A stretch of DNA of 64,000 nt from Allobosea lathyri (GCF_900108245.1 NZ_FNUY01000001.1:744001-808000), one strand, 5' to 3'; shown: positions 17,711 to 26,475, counted from the stretch's first letter. Made by a program: numbers and translations. The notes: generated by a model from the letters alone, not told the origin.

Positions 17711-17737
17711 TAAAAAAACCCCGGCGCCAAGCCGGGG
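17711..17737 (-). terminator. intrinsic terminator on the minus strand
   Basis: Read on the minus strand, CCCCGGC-TTGGC-GCCGGGG forms a 7-bp stem followed by TTTTTTTA. It lies 58 bases past the stop of the secreted-protein gene at 17795 and should end that transcript. Confidence 0.85.
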
Positions 17738-17794
17738 TGTGAAGTGGTCTATCCGTGATAAAGGGTCTACATGTAAAAACTCAGTCGAAAAACC

Positions 17795-18373
17795 TTAGTA
17801 GCCGGCACGCGCCCAGTATTGCGAGCCCTGCTTGACCAGGACCTGCCGTTGGCGCGTCTCGTAAACGGCGGGGATGGTGTGATGTTCCACATAGGTGGGA
17901 CGCACCATCACTTTGCGCTGGCGTTGAGTATAGACCGCGGGAAGCGTCTCGTATTCGACGAAAGCCGCTGAAATCTCGACCCGGCGGCTCTGGTAGCCAT
18001 ATTGCGCGGGCACATCGACCCAGCAGCCGGAGGTGTTGCCGTAGGCGTCGCGGGTGACCTCCCAGCGCCGTGTCGGGCCGGAGATCAGCACCTTTTCGGT
18101 GACGCTGCCATATTGCGCCGCCCGATGATGCGGGATCTGCCTGGCCGGCTGGATCATCACGTTCTCGGTGACGTAATCATATTCGGCGGGAACGACGCGG
18201 GCCTGGGTCTGCTCCGGGCGAGCGACAAAGGTCTCGCTGATCGAGCCGTACACCGGAGGGGCATCCACGAGGTTGTAGCAGGCCGATCCCCGGCAGCCGC
18301 CGGCCTGAGCGCCCTGGGCGCCCAGAAGAAGAGCGGCCGTGAATGTCGAAGCTGAAATAACCTTACGCAACAT
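17795..18373 (-). CDS. secreted protein built of PAxY repeats
   Basis: A 192-residue protein with a signal peptide (MLRKVISASTFTAALLLGAQGAQA, cleavage near residue 25). The mature part repeats a short unit of the form PAxY-x6-V: APPVYGSISETFV, VPAEYDYVTENVM, RAAQYGSVTEKVL, VPAQYGYQSRRVE, LPAVYTQRQRKVM and IPAVYETRQRQVL. Cysteines at the mature N-terminus (GGCRGSACYN) and one later (GCWVD) could form disulphides. It is probably periplasmic or cell-surface. The family is not recognised by name. It stands alone, with a good terminator downstream. Confidence 0.8.
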   Translation of the reverse strand: MLRKVISASTFTAALLLGAQGAQAGGCRGSACYNLVDAPPVYGSISETFVARPEQTQARVVPAEYDYVTENVMIQPARQIPHHRAAQYGSVTEKVLISGPTRRWEVTRDAYGNTSGCWVDVPAQYGYQSRRVEISAAFVEYETLPAVYTQRQRKVMVRPTYVEHHTIPAVYETRQRQVLVKQGSQYWARAGY

Positions 18374-18654
18374 GTCTGGCCCACCCGCCCTGCGGCATCA
18401 CCGTGCCGTTCGTGAGTTCAGAAAGCCTTTTGAAAGTGATGAACGCAAGGTAAACGCTAAAACAAGGTAAAATTAACCATGTCGGCCCGGGCAGGCGCGT
18501 TCATGGGTCTTGCGATCGCATGAAGGAAAACGCTCGAATTCGAGCAGTTCCGGCAGCTTTGCACCGCAATTTCGGGAGCGTTCGCCCATGTGCGGGGCCG
18601 GAGGCCGACGTGGCTTCCCATCGGCGGCAATCGTGAGCCGCGCAAGCCTGACCG

Positions 18655-18834
18655 TCAGAATCTGACGGCCAATACGCCCTTGAAAGCGTGGTCTTGGGCA
18701 TCTTGCGCGAACTGACCTGAATAGGTCACGCCGAGCGCTGCGTTCCTGCCGATGGTGACGTCGAGCCCGGCCGCTGCCCCGGCTTTCCGCTCATTGGTGG
18801 GGGTAGCAGACAGCTCGCCAATGTCTGTCTCGTT
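18655..18834 (-). pseudogene. decayed C-terminal end of an autotransporter-type beta-barrel
   Basis: An open segment of 59 codons with no start reads, in order, ATPTNERKAGAAAGLDVTIG, NAALGVTYSGQFAQD and QDHAFKGVLAVRF before its stop. The pattern of a final strand GVTYSGQF, a short turn with DHAFKG and an end in aromatic Phe is typical of autotransporter barrel C-termini. A stop lies in frame just upstream at 18835-18837, so only the last two or three strands remain. It is probably the relic of a lost large surface protein gene. Confidence 0.6.
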
Positions 18835-19259
18835 TCACGCTGTGAGACGAACAATCATATGGCAATGGCAGGGCTTAGGCGGGATTGACCGGGATCAGGC
18901 GGGATCTGCCGGAAAGTGCCGCAATCCCAAAGGGCTAGAAGGTCGATGGATGGCCCGGTGGTCAAATCCATTGCCATTTGATTGTTCGCTCGAATTGCTG
19001 ATCCGAAACGTCGCAGTCGCGAAAGTCAGAATTCTGGCCAATGCTAAGTGCTTGAAATCCGGTCGCGGGCGTGTCTGGAACTGCGAATAAATGCGGGTCT
19101 GCACGCAGTTTCGTTCGCAGTTCGGAAAAGCGCTTTCGTTTCAAACATGTAGCGCAAGTTAGTCGGGGCGAACTCCAATTTCAAACTGCCAAGCGCCTTC
19201 GACTGCTTTCGACCCAAAGCAGGCGTTTGCCAACGGCAGCGTCCGGCAGTTGCGATCAT
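18835..19259. other. gene-poor stretch of lower GC
   Basis: No convincing gene is seen. Small open frames on both strands lack ribosome-binding sites and family similarity. Base composition is visibly less GC-rich than in neighbouring genes, and the stretch abuts the autotransporter relic, so it may be leftover from the same deletion or transfer. The 281 bases at 18374-18654, between the secreted-protein gene and the relic, likewise hold nothing I can identify. Confidence 0.4.
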
Positions 19260-19487
19260 TTAAGTGGAAGTGTTCGCGATTAAGAATAGACCTGCCACCA
19301 GAGCAACTAAACCAATCCCAGTATATCCGTCTAACGCATACGCGAAGACTGCAAATGGAACGGCCAGTGCAATGATCAGCGCTAATACGTAGCGCTTCTG
19401 GCCCTTGGGTCCCAAGAATAATGCTGGCGCCCAAATGAGAAACGCTACGCCGACAATCCCCAAAGCAACTGCGACTAAAAATCCCAT
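19260..19487 (-). CDS. small two-helix membrane protein
   Basis: A 75-residue hydrophobic protein with segments FLVAVALGIVGVAFLIWAPA, VLALIIALAVPFAVFAYAL and TGIGLVALVAGLFLIA. The GGGAG site seven bases before the ATG supports translation. There is no recognised family. It lies in the lower-GC stretch next to the autotransporter relic, so it may be a recent acquisition. It could be a chance frame, but hydrophobicity, start and site fit a real gene. Confidence 0.5.
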   Translation of the reverse strand: MGFLVAVALGIVGVAFLIWAPALFLGPKGQKRYVLALIIALAVPFAVFAYALDGYTGIGLVALVAGLFLIANTST

Positions 19488-19588
19488 GGTTGCTCCCTAG
19501 CGGATCGGAAACGCTATGTCTCACTATGTGTGATACAATCCGTTTAGGAATTGCGGCTTTCCACCCGTTGCGCGCTTTCACACACGCT

Positions 19589-20923
19589 TTACGTCTGACC
19601 CGGCCTGAGCTGGTAGAAGACGTGCTGGCCGATCGTGTCCATCTTCTTGAGCTTCTTTGCCCAGTAAGGCCGCACATAATTCGCGTGGTAGTGCGTGGAG
19701 GCGCCGACATCGGCGAGATAGGTCGTGCCCTCATAGACTTCGCGGGCGATGCGGACCGCGTCGCGCCAGGGTGCCGGCTCGGTGATGCGCAGCGACTTGC
19801 CTTCGCAGGTGAAGGTGAACTGGCAGGCGAGGTAGCGGTTGCTGTTCTGGTAGACGACGCCGCAGACGCTGTCGGGATAGAGCCCGCTCTTGACGCGGTT
19901 GAGCACGACCTGCGCCACGGCGGCGCGGCCCTCATCCGATTCCGAACGGGCTTCGAAGTAGACGGCTTCCGCAAGGCAGCGTTGCTCGCGCGCCATGTTC
20001 GCGGTTGAGATCAGGCCGGAATAGATCTGCCGGGGACCGGGCTCGCCCTTGCGCACGCTGCTGGTGCCGGAGGCCGGCCCCTTTGCCAGCAGTCCGGGCC
20101 GCGCGGGCGCGGGGGGCGGAGCCAGCGAGGGTGCGAGCGTCGCGACGTTGTAGTCGACGGCCGGCGTCGACGAGCCACGCGCCGTGGCTGTGGGGACCGA
20201 AGGTGTCGAGCCGTCGATGCTGTCGAGATAAAGCTCGGCCTGGCGTGGCGAAGTGATCACCCGCTTGGGCGAGCTGGGGGAGGAATCGGACAGCGCAGGG
20301 TCGGTCAGCCCCTCGTCATTGGCATAGGGTTCGAAGCCGATCTGCGGCCCGTCGGGCACTTCGGCCGGGCGCAGGGCGTCGAGCGAGAAGCCAGCCGAGA
20401 TCAGCCCCGGCTGGTTGTCGCCGAAGACCACGCGTTCGAGCTCGCGGGGCGGCGTTGCCGCGAGTTTTGCCGCGAGTTTTGCCGAAAGGCTCGGCCGCAG
20501 GCCCGGCAGCAGATCGCCCTTCGCCGTGCGGTCGACTTCCGGAAAGCCCTCGGTCATCCGCTTCATGTCCTCGCGCGGCTGGCGCGGATCGACCACGACG
20601 CGGCGCTCGGGATCCTCGAAGGACAGCCGCGCCTGCTGGATCGCCGAGGTCAGGGACAGGCCCGGCAGTCGAAAGGCGCTGGTGGCGATCAGCAGGGAAG
20701 GGCCCTCCTCGAGCTCGGAAGCGGGACCCGGTGCGACCCGGCGGATCGACGAGGCCGGCAGGCCGCCATCGCTGCCGAAGTTTTGGCCGGCCGAGGCGGT
20801 GAACGAGACCAGAAGCCCGAAGGAGAGCGCCCAGGGAGCAACCGTCGCCACGGCCCATTTGAGCCCGAGCGAGCCGATACGTCTCGTACGCCTGCGCACC
20901 CGTAAATGACTCAACCCACTCAC
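19589..20923 (-). CDS. cell-wall hydrolase, SleB family
   Basis: The last 120 residues form a SleB/Hydrolase_2 domain: CLAEAVYFEARSESDEGRAA (with the catalytic Glu), VAQVVLNRVKSGLYPDSVCG, NSNRYLACQFTFTCEGK and STHYHANYVRPYWAKKL. It is preceded by an Arg-rich N-terminus, one membrane segment (LKWAVATVAPWALSFGLLV) and about 250 residues of low-complexity linker. It should cut peptidoglycan, probably as a lytic transglycosylase. I chose GTG 20923 (SGLSHLRVRRR...), since the upstream frame to 21121 overlaps the divergent promoter region. Similar hydrolases are single genes in Rhizobiales. Confidence 0.88.
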   Translation of the reverse strand: MSGLSHLRVRRRTRRIGSLGLKWAVATVAPWALSFGLLVSFTASAGQNFGSDGGLPASSIRRVAPGPASELEEGPSLLIATSAFRLPGLSLTSAIQQARLSFEDPERRVVVDPRQPREDMKRMTEGFPEVDRTAKGDLLPGLRPSLSAKLAAKLAATPPRELERVVFGDNQPGLISAGFSLDALRPAEVPDGPQIGFEPYANDEGLTDPALSDSSPSSPKRVITSPRQAELYLDSIDGSTPSVPTATARGSSTPAVDYNVATLAPSLAPPPAPARPGLLAKGPASGTSSVRKGEPGPRQIYSGLISTANMAREQRCLAEAVYFEARSESDEGRAAVAQVVLNRVKSGLYPDSVCGVVYQNSNRYLACQFTFTCEGKSLRITEPAPWRDAVRIAREVYEGTTYLADVGASTHYHANYVRPYWAKKLKKMDTIGQHVFYQLRPGQT

Positions 20924-21153
20924 CCGTTTCAACACACGAGGGACGACAGGCGCGGCGATGACGCGCTTTCGTTCGATCCCGTTATCACCCCGGTAGGGTT
21001 GAGCGGCGGTTAACGGCGGCGCCGCGATCGCAAAAGTGCAAAGCGATATCTGCGCCTGTGATGTCCGATGTAACGAATTCGCGTTGTTCCGGGCGGCGAA
21101 ACGACGATAACGTGCAGCCACACGTTCCCATTTCTACGGTCCGGAGATTCGTC

Positions 21154-22383
21154 ATGAGTGCCGCTCCCGCGCGCAGCTACGCTCCGGAGGTCATCGTTGC
21201 CGCCGGCTGCATGATCGCGCTGATCACTTTCGGCCCACGCGCCAGCGCCGGGCTGTTCCAGATCCCGATGACCACGGAATTCGGCTGGGGGCGCGATACC
21301 TTCAGCATCGCGATCGCCCTGCAGAACCTGCTCTGGGGGCTTGGCGCGCCTTTCGCCGGTGCTGTGGCCGACCGTTTCGGCACGGTGCGCGTGCTGTGCT
21401 TCGGCGCGGTGCTTTATGCCGCCGGCCTCATCGTGATGGCCTATGCCTCGACGCCCCTGACGATGCATCTGGGCGCCGGCGTGCTGATCGGTTTTGGCCT
21501 TTCCGCCTGCTCCTTCAATCTGGTGCTGGCCGCTTTCGGCAAGCTCCTGCCGGAATCCTGGCGGCCGATGGCGTTCGGCGCCGGCACCGCGGCGGGTTCG
21601 TTCGGCCAGTTCCTGTTCCCGCCGATCGGCAACATCCTGATCGAGCAGATCGGCTGGCATCAGGCGCTCGTCGTCTTCGCCGGCTCGGTGCTGCTGGTGA
21701 TGCCGTTTGCCGTCATGCTGGCCACGCGCAAGAGCGGGGCGACGACAGCCTCGGCCGTCAACCTGCCAGGCCAGAGCATCGCGCAGGCGCTGACCGAGGC
21801 CTTCAAGCACCGCTCCTACGTGCTGCTCGTGCTCGGCTTCTTCACCTGCGGCTTCCAGCTTGCCTTCATCACCGCGCATATGCCGGCCTATCTCAAGGAT
21901 GTCGGCATGGCCGCCTGGGTCGGCGGCTGGACGCTGGCGATCATCGGCCTCGCCAATGCGGCGGGTTCGCTCTGCTCGGGCTGGCTGACGACGCGGATGC
22001 CCAAGCGCCATCTGCTGGCCTGGATCTATCTCGGCCGCTCGGTCGCGATCCTCGCCTTCATCCTGCTGCCGCCCAGCCCGGCGACCGCGCTGGCTTTCGG
22101 CGCCGTAATCGGCCTGTTCTGGCTCTCGACCATTCCGCCGACCTCCTCGCTGGTCATGCTGATGTTCGGCACGAAATACATGGCGATGCTCTACGGCTTC
22201 GCCTTCTTCTCGCATCAGGTCGGCGGCTTCCTCGGCGTGCTGCTCGGCGGCGTTCTCTACGAGGCGACGGGCTCCTACCAGATCGTCTGGTGGCTCTCGA
22301 TCGGGCTCGGCATCGCCTCTGCGCTGATCAACCTGCCGATCATCGAAAAGCCGGTCGAGCGGCCGGTGGCGCAGCCTGCCTGA
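21154..22383 (+). CDS. MFS transporter (oxalate/formate or monocarboxylate-like)
   Basis: A 409-residue twelve-helix major facilitator. Visible motifs are the loop 2-3 signature GAVADRFGTVRVL, FGLSACSFNLVLAAFGKLLP and, in the second half, GWLTTRMPKRHLLAW. The N-terminal GPRASAGLFQIPMTTEFGW resembles the oxalate/formate antiporter group that carries small carboxylates. The substrate is not determined. ATG 21154 follows CCGGAG and fits the family start; an earlier in-frame ATG at 21058 lies in upstream non-coding sequence. It is divergent from the SleB gene. Confidence 0.88.
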   Translation: MSAAPARSYAPEVIVAAGCMIALITFGPRASAGLFQIPMTTEFGWGRDTFSIAIALQNLLWGLGAPFAGAVADRFGTVRVLCFGAVLYAAGLIVMAYASTPLTMHLGAGVLIGFGLSACSFNLVLAAFGKLLPESWRPMAFGAGTAAGSFGQFLFPPIGNILIEQIGWHQALVVFAGSVLLVMPFAVMLATRKSGATTASAVNLPGQSIAQALTEAFKHRSYVLLVLGFFTCGFQLAFITAHMPAYLKDVGMAAWVGGWTLAIIGLANAAGSLCSGWLTTRMPKRHLLAWIYLGRSVAILAFILLPPSPATALAFGAVIGLFWLSTIPPTSSLVMLMFGTKYMAMLYGFAFFSHQVGGFLGVLLGGVLYEATGSYQIVWWLSIGLGIASALINLPIIEKPVERPVAQPA

Positions 22384-22408
22384 TTCGGTCGTTCACACGC
22401 AGCCATGC

Positions 22409-22550
22409 CGTCATTCCGGGGCGCCGCGGAGCGGCGAGCCCGGAACCCAGAAACGATGCGGCCGGCAGTGACGGGCTGCGTTCTGCCTCGTGCCGTCGAC
22501 CTGTGGTTCTGGGTTCCGGGCTCAGGCCTGCGGCCTGCCCCGGAATGACG
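22409..22550. repeat. REP-like doublet, family D copy without cargo
   Basis: Two hairpin arms face each other: CGTCATTCCGGGGCGCC... with GAGCCCGGAACCCAGA on the left, and TCTGGGTTCCGGGCTC... with GCCCCGGAATGACG on the right. About 55 bases lie between. Each arm folds on its own (CCGGGG...CCCGG) and the two arms are inverted relative to one another, like REPIN or BIME units. The same arms enclose the GIY-YIG frame at 61.9 kb. It separates the MFS gene from the AcuI-type gene. Confidence 0.88.
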
Positions 22551-22660
22551 CGGCGGTGACGTTGCCCAATGTGGCGCAGACCAAAGACGCACTGCCCTCG
22601 GGCTTGCCTCGCGCGCCTTCGCGCGTATCTCCTGCACCAAAGGTTCAGGAGGAAACAGCA

Positions 22661-23647
22661 ATGTCGACGTTCAAGGCCCTTGTCGCGACCAAGGGCGAGA
22701 TCGGCCCCAACCTCGCCTTCACCGATTTTGACGAAGCCGACCTGATGGAAGGCGATGTCACCGTGCGGGTCACGCATTCGACGGTGAACTACAAGGACGG
22801 TCTCGCTTTGACCGGCAAGGCGCCGGTCGTGCGGCGCTGGCCGATGATCCCCGGCATCGACTTCTCCGGACGCGTCGAGGCCTCCGACCATCCCGATTTC
22901 AAGCCGGGCGACCTCGTCATCCTCAATGGCTGGGGCACGGGCGAAACCCATCTCGGCGCCTATGCCCAAAAGAGCCGGGTGAAAGGCGACTGGCTGGTGC
23001 CGTTGCCGGCGGGCATGAACCCCGGCGAGGCCATGGCGATCGGCACCGCCGGCTACACCGCGATGCTTTGCATACTGGCACTGGAGAAACATGGCCTCAA
23101 GCCAGCCGACGGTCCCGTCGTCGTCACTGGCGCGGCCGGCGGCGTCGGTTCGGTTGCGATCGCGCTTCTGGCCAAGGCTGGCTGGCATGTCATCGCCTCG
23201 ACTGGCCGGGCAGAGGAAGCCGACTACCTCAAGGGGCTTGGCGCCGCCGAGATCATCGACCGCAACGAATTGGCGGCCGCGGGTCGCCCGCTGGGCAAGG
23301 AGCGCTGGATCGCCGGCGTTGACGCCGTCGGCTCGCATACGCTCGCCAACCTGCTCGCCATGACGAAATACGGGGGCGCAATTGCTGCCTGCGGCCTGGC
23401 GCAAGGCATGGACCTGCCGGCCTCGGTCGCGCCCTTCATCCTGCGCGGTGTCGCCTTGCTCGGGGTCGATTCGGTAATGTGCCCGAAACCGCGCCGGCTC
23501 GAAGCATGGGCGCGGCTCGCGACCGATCTCGACCGCGAGAAGCTCGCGACGATCACCACCTCGATCCCGCTGGAAAGCGTCATCGAAACCGGCAAGGCGA
23601 TCGTGGAGGGCAAGGTCCGGGGGCGGGTCGTCGTCGAGGTCGGCTGA
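22661..23647 (+). CDS. acuI: acrylyl-CoA reductase-like quinone oxidoreductase (AcuI/YhdH)
   Basis: A 328-residue MDR-family NADPH-dependent reductase without the structural zinc loop. It begins [16 protein letters not shown] and shows [49 protein letters not shown] and the Rossmann motif [20 protein letters not shown]. These match the AcuI/YhdH family, which reduces acryloyl-CoA to propionyl-CoA and helps detoxify acrylate. The ATG has a strong AGGAGGA site. It could also act on other enones. It is monocistronic, flanked by palindromic repeats on both sides. Confidence 0.9.
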   Translation: MSTFKALVATKGEIGPNLAFTDFDEADLMEGDVTVRVTHSTVNYKDGLALTGKAPVVRRWPMIPGIDFSGRVEASDHPDFKPGDLVILNGWGTGETHLGAYAQKSRVKGDWLVPLPAGMNPGEAMAIGTAGYTAMLCILALEKHGLKPADGPVVVTGAAGGVGSVAIALLAKAGWHVIASTGRAEEADYLKGLGAAEIIDRNELAAAGRPLGKERWIAGVDAVGSHTLANLLAMTKYGGAIAACGLAQGMDLPASVAPFILRGVALLGVDSVMCPKPRRLEAWARLATDLDREKLATITTSIPLESVIETGKAIVEGKVRGRVVVEVG

Positions 23648-23657
23648 CGCCGGCTAT

Positions 23658-23816
23658 TGAAGTGCGCCGCGTTTTTGTGGAAACGCGGGTCATCCCGGCC
23701 GAAGCGAAGCGCAGAGCCGGGATCCATGCCTGAACGATGATCGCGGCGCTCCGGAATGGATCCCGGGTCAAGGCCCGGGATGACCACGTGTTTCCGAGTG
23801 CAATCAGCACGCTCTA
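23658..23816. repeat. MITE-like palindromic repeat, family B copy 2
   Basis: The right end is an exact CAGCACGCTCTA (23805-23816), while the left end is degenerate. The core repeats GGTCATCCCGG, GCCGGGATCCAT, ATGGATCCCGGG and CCCGGGATGACC. The last three bases of the right end, read on the minus strand as TAG, are the stop codon of the DJ-1/PfpI gene. Confidence 0.85.
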
Positions 23817-24491
23817 ATGCTTCAGGGCGGCGGCGACGCGTGTCGAAACCGCCTCCCTGTTGGCCTGAAACCCATCCGTCAGAGCTTTCACGGCCGAAAT
23901 GGTTTCCGGCGACGCGCTGCTCGGCGAACCGCCGGCGAAGGGCGGTGCCGGATCGTATTCGATCATGAGCTGGGCCGCCTTGGCGCGTTCTTCGCCGAAG
24001 AGTTGCGCCATCAGGGCCAGCGCGAAATCGATGCCCGAGGTCACGCCGGCGCCTGATATCCGGTTTCGGTCGATGACGACACGCTCCGGAACCGGTTCGA
24101 CGCCGAACAGAGCCAGCTGCGGCAGGGACAGCCAATGGCAGGTGGCGCGATAGCCGGTCAGCAGTCCGGCGGCCGCGAGCACCAGCGATCCCGTGCAGAC
24201 CGAGGTCACATAGCGCGCGCCTGCGGCCTGCCGGCGCAGGAAATCCAGAACCTCCGCATCCTCCATGAGGGCGACCTGGCCCGGACCGCCGGGCACGAAC
24301 AGAATATCAGCCTGCGGACAATCGTCGAAGCTGGTCGTCGGGACGATCCGCAAGCCCGAGACGTCGCGCACCGGTTCGCAGTCTTTCCAGACCAGATGCA
24401 GGGTGAGTTCCTTGTAGCGCGCCAGGACTTCGTAGGGCCCTGTCAGATCGAGCTGCGTCAGGTTCGGATAGAGCAGCATGACGACGTTCAT
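23814..24491 (-). CDS. DJ-1/PfpI family protein (isonitrile hydratase-like)
   Basis: A 225-residue protein of the class I glutamine-amidotransferase-like fold. The nucleophile elbow is VTSVCTGSLVLAAAGLL, with the conserved FVPGGPGQ and an LYPNLTQLDLTGPYEVL N-terminus, as in isonitrile hydratases and related DJ-1 proteins. The substrate is unknown. ATG 24491 overlaps the stop of the LysR gene (ATGA), so translation is coupled. The stop TAG is supplied by the end of the family B repeat, so the native C-terminus may differ by a few residues. Confidence 0.87.
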   Translation of the reverse strand: MNVVMLLYPNLTQLDLTGPYEVLARYKELTLHLVWKDCEPVRDVSGLRIVPTTSFDDCPQADILFVPGGPGQVALMEDAEVLDFLRRQAAGARYVTSVCTGSLVLAAAGLLTGYRATCHWLSLPQLALFGVEPVPERVVIDRNRISGAGVTSGIDFALALMAQLFGEERAKAAQLMIEYDPAPPFAGGSPSSASPETISAVKALTDGFQANREAVSTRVAAALKH

Positions 24492-25393
24492 AGCGTTCCC
24501 TCGATCAGCGCGCGCTTCTTGGCCAGTTCGGCCCCGCAGAAATCCATGAACGCGCGCACCCTCGGCGCGTTGCGGATGTCGGGATGGGTCAGGATCCACA
24601 GCCCCGTCGAGAATTCGGGATCGGGCGGCATGAGCCGGGTCAGGCCCGGCCGCTGATCGGCGATGAAACAGGGCAGGGGGCCGATGCCAAGCCCCTGCTC
24701 GACGGCCTCCGCAAGGCCGAGCACGGCCGAACTCTTCAGCGCAATCCGCTCCGGAGCGACCTTCTCGCGCACGAAGCGCGCCGCCTTGACGTGGCTGAGC
24801 TGGTCGCCGAGCGCGACCCAGTCACGCTGGAAGAAGGCGGCCGGGTCGGCCTGCTCGTCAGGCGTCGGGCCATGCGTCACGCGGCCATAGATCGCCCAGT
24901 TCAGTGTCGCCAGCCGCCGCCCGACCAGGGTCTCGCCGGGCGCGTCATTGGCGCGGATCGCGACATCTGCATCGCGTTTCGACAGGTTGAGCGTCTGGTT
25001 TCCGATGACGACATCGAGCCGGATCGCTGGATGCGCTCCACGAAACGCCGCGAAGATCGGCAGGAGAACGTTGAGATAGAGGGTGTCGGTCGTGGTCACC
25101 CGCAATTCGCCGGAAGGCGCGACATCGCGCCCGGCAAGGCGCCGCGAGAAGGCGGTGACATCCTCGTCCATGCGGCCGGCGAGCGCCGCCATCTCCGCAC
25201 CTGCGACAGTCGCGACATAGCCGGTCTTTCGGCGTTCGAAGAGCGGCTGGCCGAGCAATTCCTCGATCTGGCCGAGCCGGCGGAACACGGTTGAATGATT
25301 GACGGAGAGCGCCGCTGCCGCGCCGGTCAGCCCGTCATGATCGGCAATCGCCTTGATCAGGCGGAAATCGTCCCAGGCAAGGCTGGAGTGCAT
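24488..25393 (-). CDS. LysR-family transcriptional regulator
   Basis: A 301-residue LysR regulator. The N-terminal winged HTH reads WDDFRLIKAIADHDGLTGAA and LSVNHSTVFRRLGQIEELLG, and the effector domain follows (SGELRVTTTDTLYLNVLLPI, GLGIGPLPCFIADQRPGLTRL). It is upstream of, and overlaps, the DJ-1/PfpI gene, so both lie in one transcript instead of the usual divergent arrangement. Its target may be that gene and itself. ATG 25393 (MHSSLAWDDF) is preferred over an upstream frame start. Confidence 0.9.
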   Translation of the reverse strand: MHSSLAWDDFRLIKAIADHDGLTGAAAALSVNHSTVFRRLGQIEELLGQPLFERRKTGYVATVAGAEMAALAGRMDEDVTAFSRRLAGRDVAPSGELRVTTTDTLYLNVLLPIFAAFRGAHPAIRLDVVIGNQTLNLSKRDADVAIRANDAPGETLVGRRLATLNWAIYGRVTHGPTPDEQADPAAFFQRDWVALGDQLSHVKAARFVREKVAPERIALKSSAVLGLAEAVEQGLGIGPLPCFIADQRPGLTRLMPPDPEFSTGLWILTHPDIRNAPRVRAFMDFCGAELAKKRALIEGTL

Positions 25394-25468
25394 CGGTTTG
25401 CCCGCTCCTCGAGGCGAGACAGGCAAGCCGATATCTTGCGTAGATGCAAGGTTGGCTTTGTCTGGGCG

Positions 25469-26431
25469 TCAGCGCGGCGCGGCGGCCCGGCGCAACCGGT
25501 CGTTGATGGCTTCGCCGAGGCCTTGCATCGGGATGGAGGCGACAGCGATTGCCGCCACGCCTTGCGCATCGAGCCGCCGCAGATGGCCGAAGAGATTGGC
25601 TGCGGCCTCCGAAAGATCGCCGGTGAGGCTCAGATTGAGGGATGCTGCGCTCTTTGAAGAGCCTTCCGGCTCCGGCCCGAAGCCGAGCCAGGCCTCACCG
25701 AAGCGGGGCGCTTCCGCCTCCAGCCTGACGCGCGCTGCCGGTGCGTAATGCGAGGCGAGCAGTCCCGGCGAGATCGGAGCGGCTCCCGCCTCGCCAGCCA
25801 GCACCAGCGCCCGGCCGATGACGCCCTCGATCGCCGCGCGCGGCACGCCGCCCGGCCGCAGCAGACGCGGCGCTCCGTCGAGGCAAGCCACGATCGTCGA
25901 TTCGACACCGACCTGGGTCGGGCCGGCATCCAGCACCGCATCGATGCGGCCGTCGAGATCGACGAGCACATGCGCTGCGCTGGTCGCGCTGACCCTGCCC
26001 GACCGATTGGCGGAAGGCGCCGCAATGGGCCGCCCCGCCGCTTGCAGAACAGCCCGCGCCACGGGATGCGACGGAACGCGCAGGGCGACGGAGTTCAGTC
26101 CCGCGCGGGCCAGTTCGCTGACCTCGCAGCCGGGCGAAGTTGCCACCACGAGTGTCAGCGGGCCCGGCCAGAAGGCTTTCGCAAGGGCGAGCGCATTGGC
26201 GTCGAACAGACCCTGCCGGCGCGCAGCCGCGAGATCGGGCAGATGGGCGATCAGGGGATTGAAGCTCGGCCGCTCCTTGGCCGCATAGATCGAGGCGACG
26301 GCCGTGCCCGAGGTCGCATCCGCGGCAAGGCCGTAGACCGTCTCGGTCGGCAGCGCGACGAGGCCGCCCTGTCGTAGCAGGGTGGCAGCCTCGGCAATGC
26401 CAGCCTCGCTCGCCTCCAGGTGTCGCGTCAT
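25469..26431 (-). CDS. tsaC: L-threonylcarbamoyladenylate synthase
   Basis: This makes threonylcarbamoyl-AMP from threonine, bicarbonate and ATP, for tRNA t6A37 modification. The YrdC domain shows GLVALPTETVYGLAADA, KERPSFNPLIAHL, FWPGPLTLV, VALRVPSHPVAR and PSANRSGRVSATSA. A C-terminal Sua5 domain follows (GLLASHYAPAARVRLEA), so at 320 residues it is the long Sua5 type. ATG 26431 (MTRHLEASEAG) is the natural start. An AT-rich palindrome lies 31 bases upstream. Confidence 0.93.
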   Translation of the reverse strand: MTRHLEASEAGIAEAATLLRQGGLVALPTETVYGLAADATSGTAVASIYAAKERPSFNPLIAHLPDLAAARRQGLFDANALALAKAFWPGPLTLVVATSPGCEVSELARAGLNSVALRVPSHPVARAVLQAAGRPIAAPSANRSGRVSATSAAHVLVDLDGRIDAVLDAGPTQVGVESTIVACLDGAPRLLRPGGVPRAAIEGVIGRALVLAGEAGAAPISPGLLASHYAPAARVRLEAEAPRFGEAWLGFGPEPEGSSKSAASLNLSLTGDLSEAAANLFGHLRRLDAQGVAAIAVASIPMQGLGEAINDRLRRAAAPR

Positions 26432-26461
26432 GCGTTCGGGTGGCACGGTTGACCCATTACT

Positions 26462-26475
26462 GTTTATATATAAAC
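26462..26475. promoter_or_regulatory. AT-rich perfect palindrome between tsaC and the acyl-CoA dehydrogenase gene
   Basis: GTTTATATATAAAC is a perfect 14-bp palindrome in a GC-rich genome, 31 bases upstream of the tsaC start and about 170 upstream of the divergent acyl-CoA dehydrogenase. It could be an operator or part of a promoter. No cognate regulator is visible nearby. Confidence 0.45.

Noticed and set aside
18457-19144. Several 60-75-codon open frames in the gene-poor stretch
   Set aside because: None has a ribosome-binding site or similarity to a family, and several overlap each other or the autotransporter relic in other frames.
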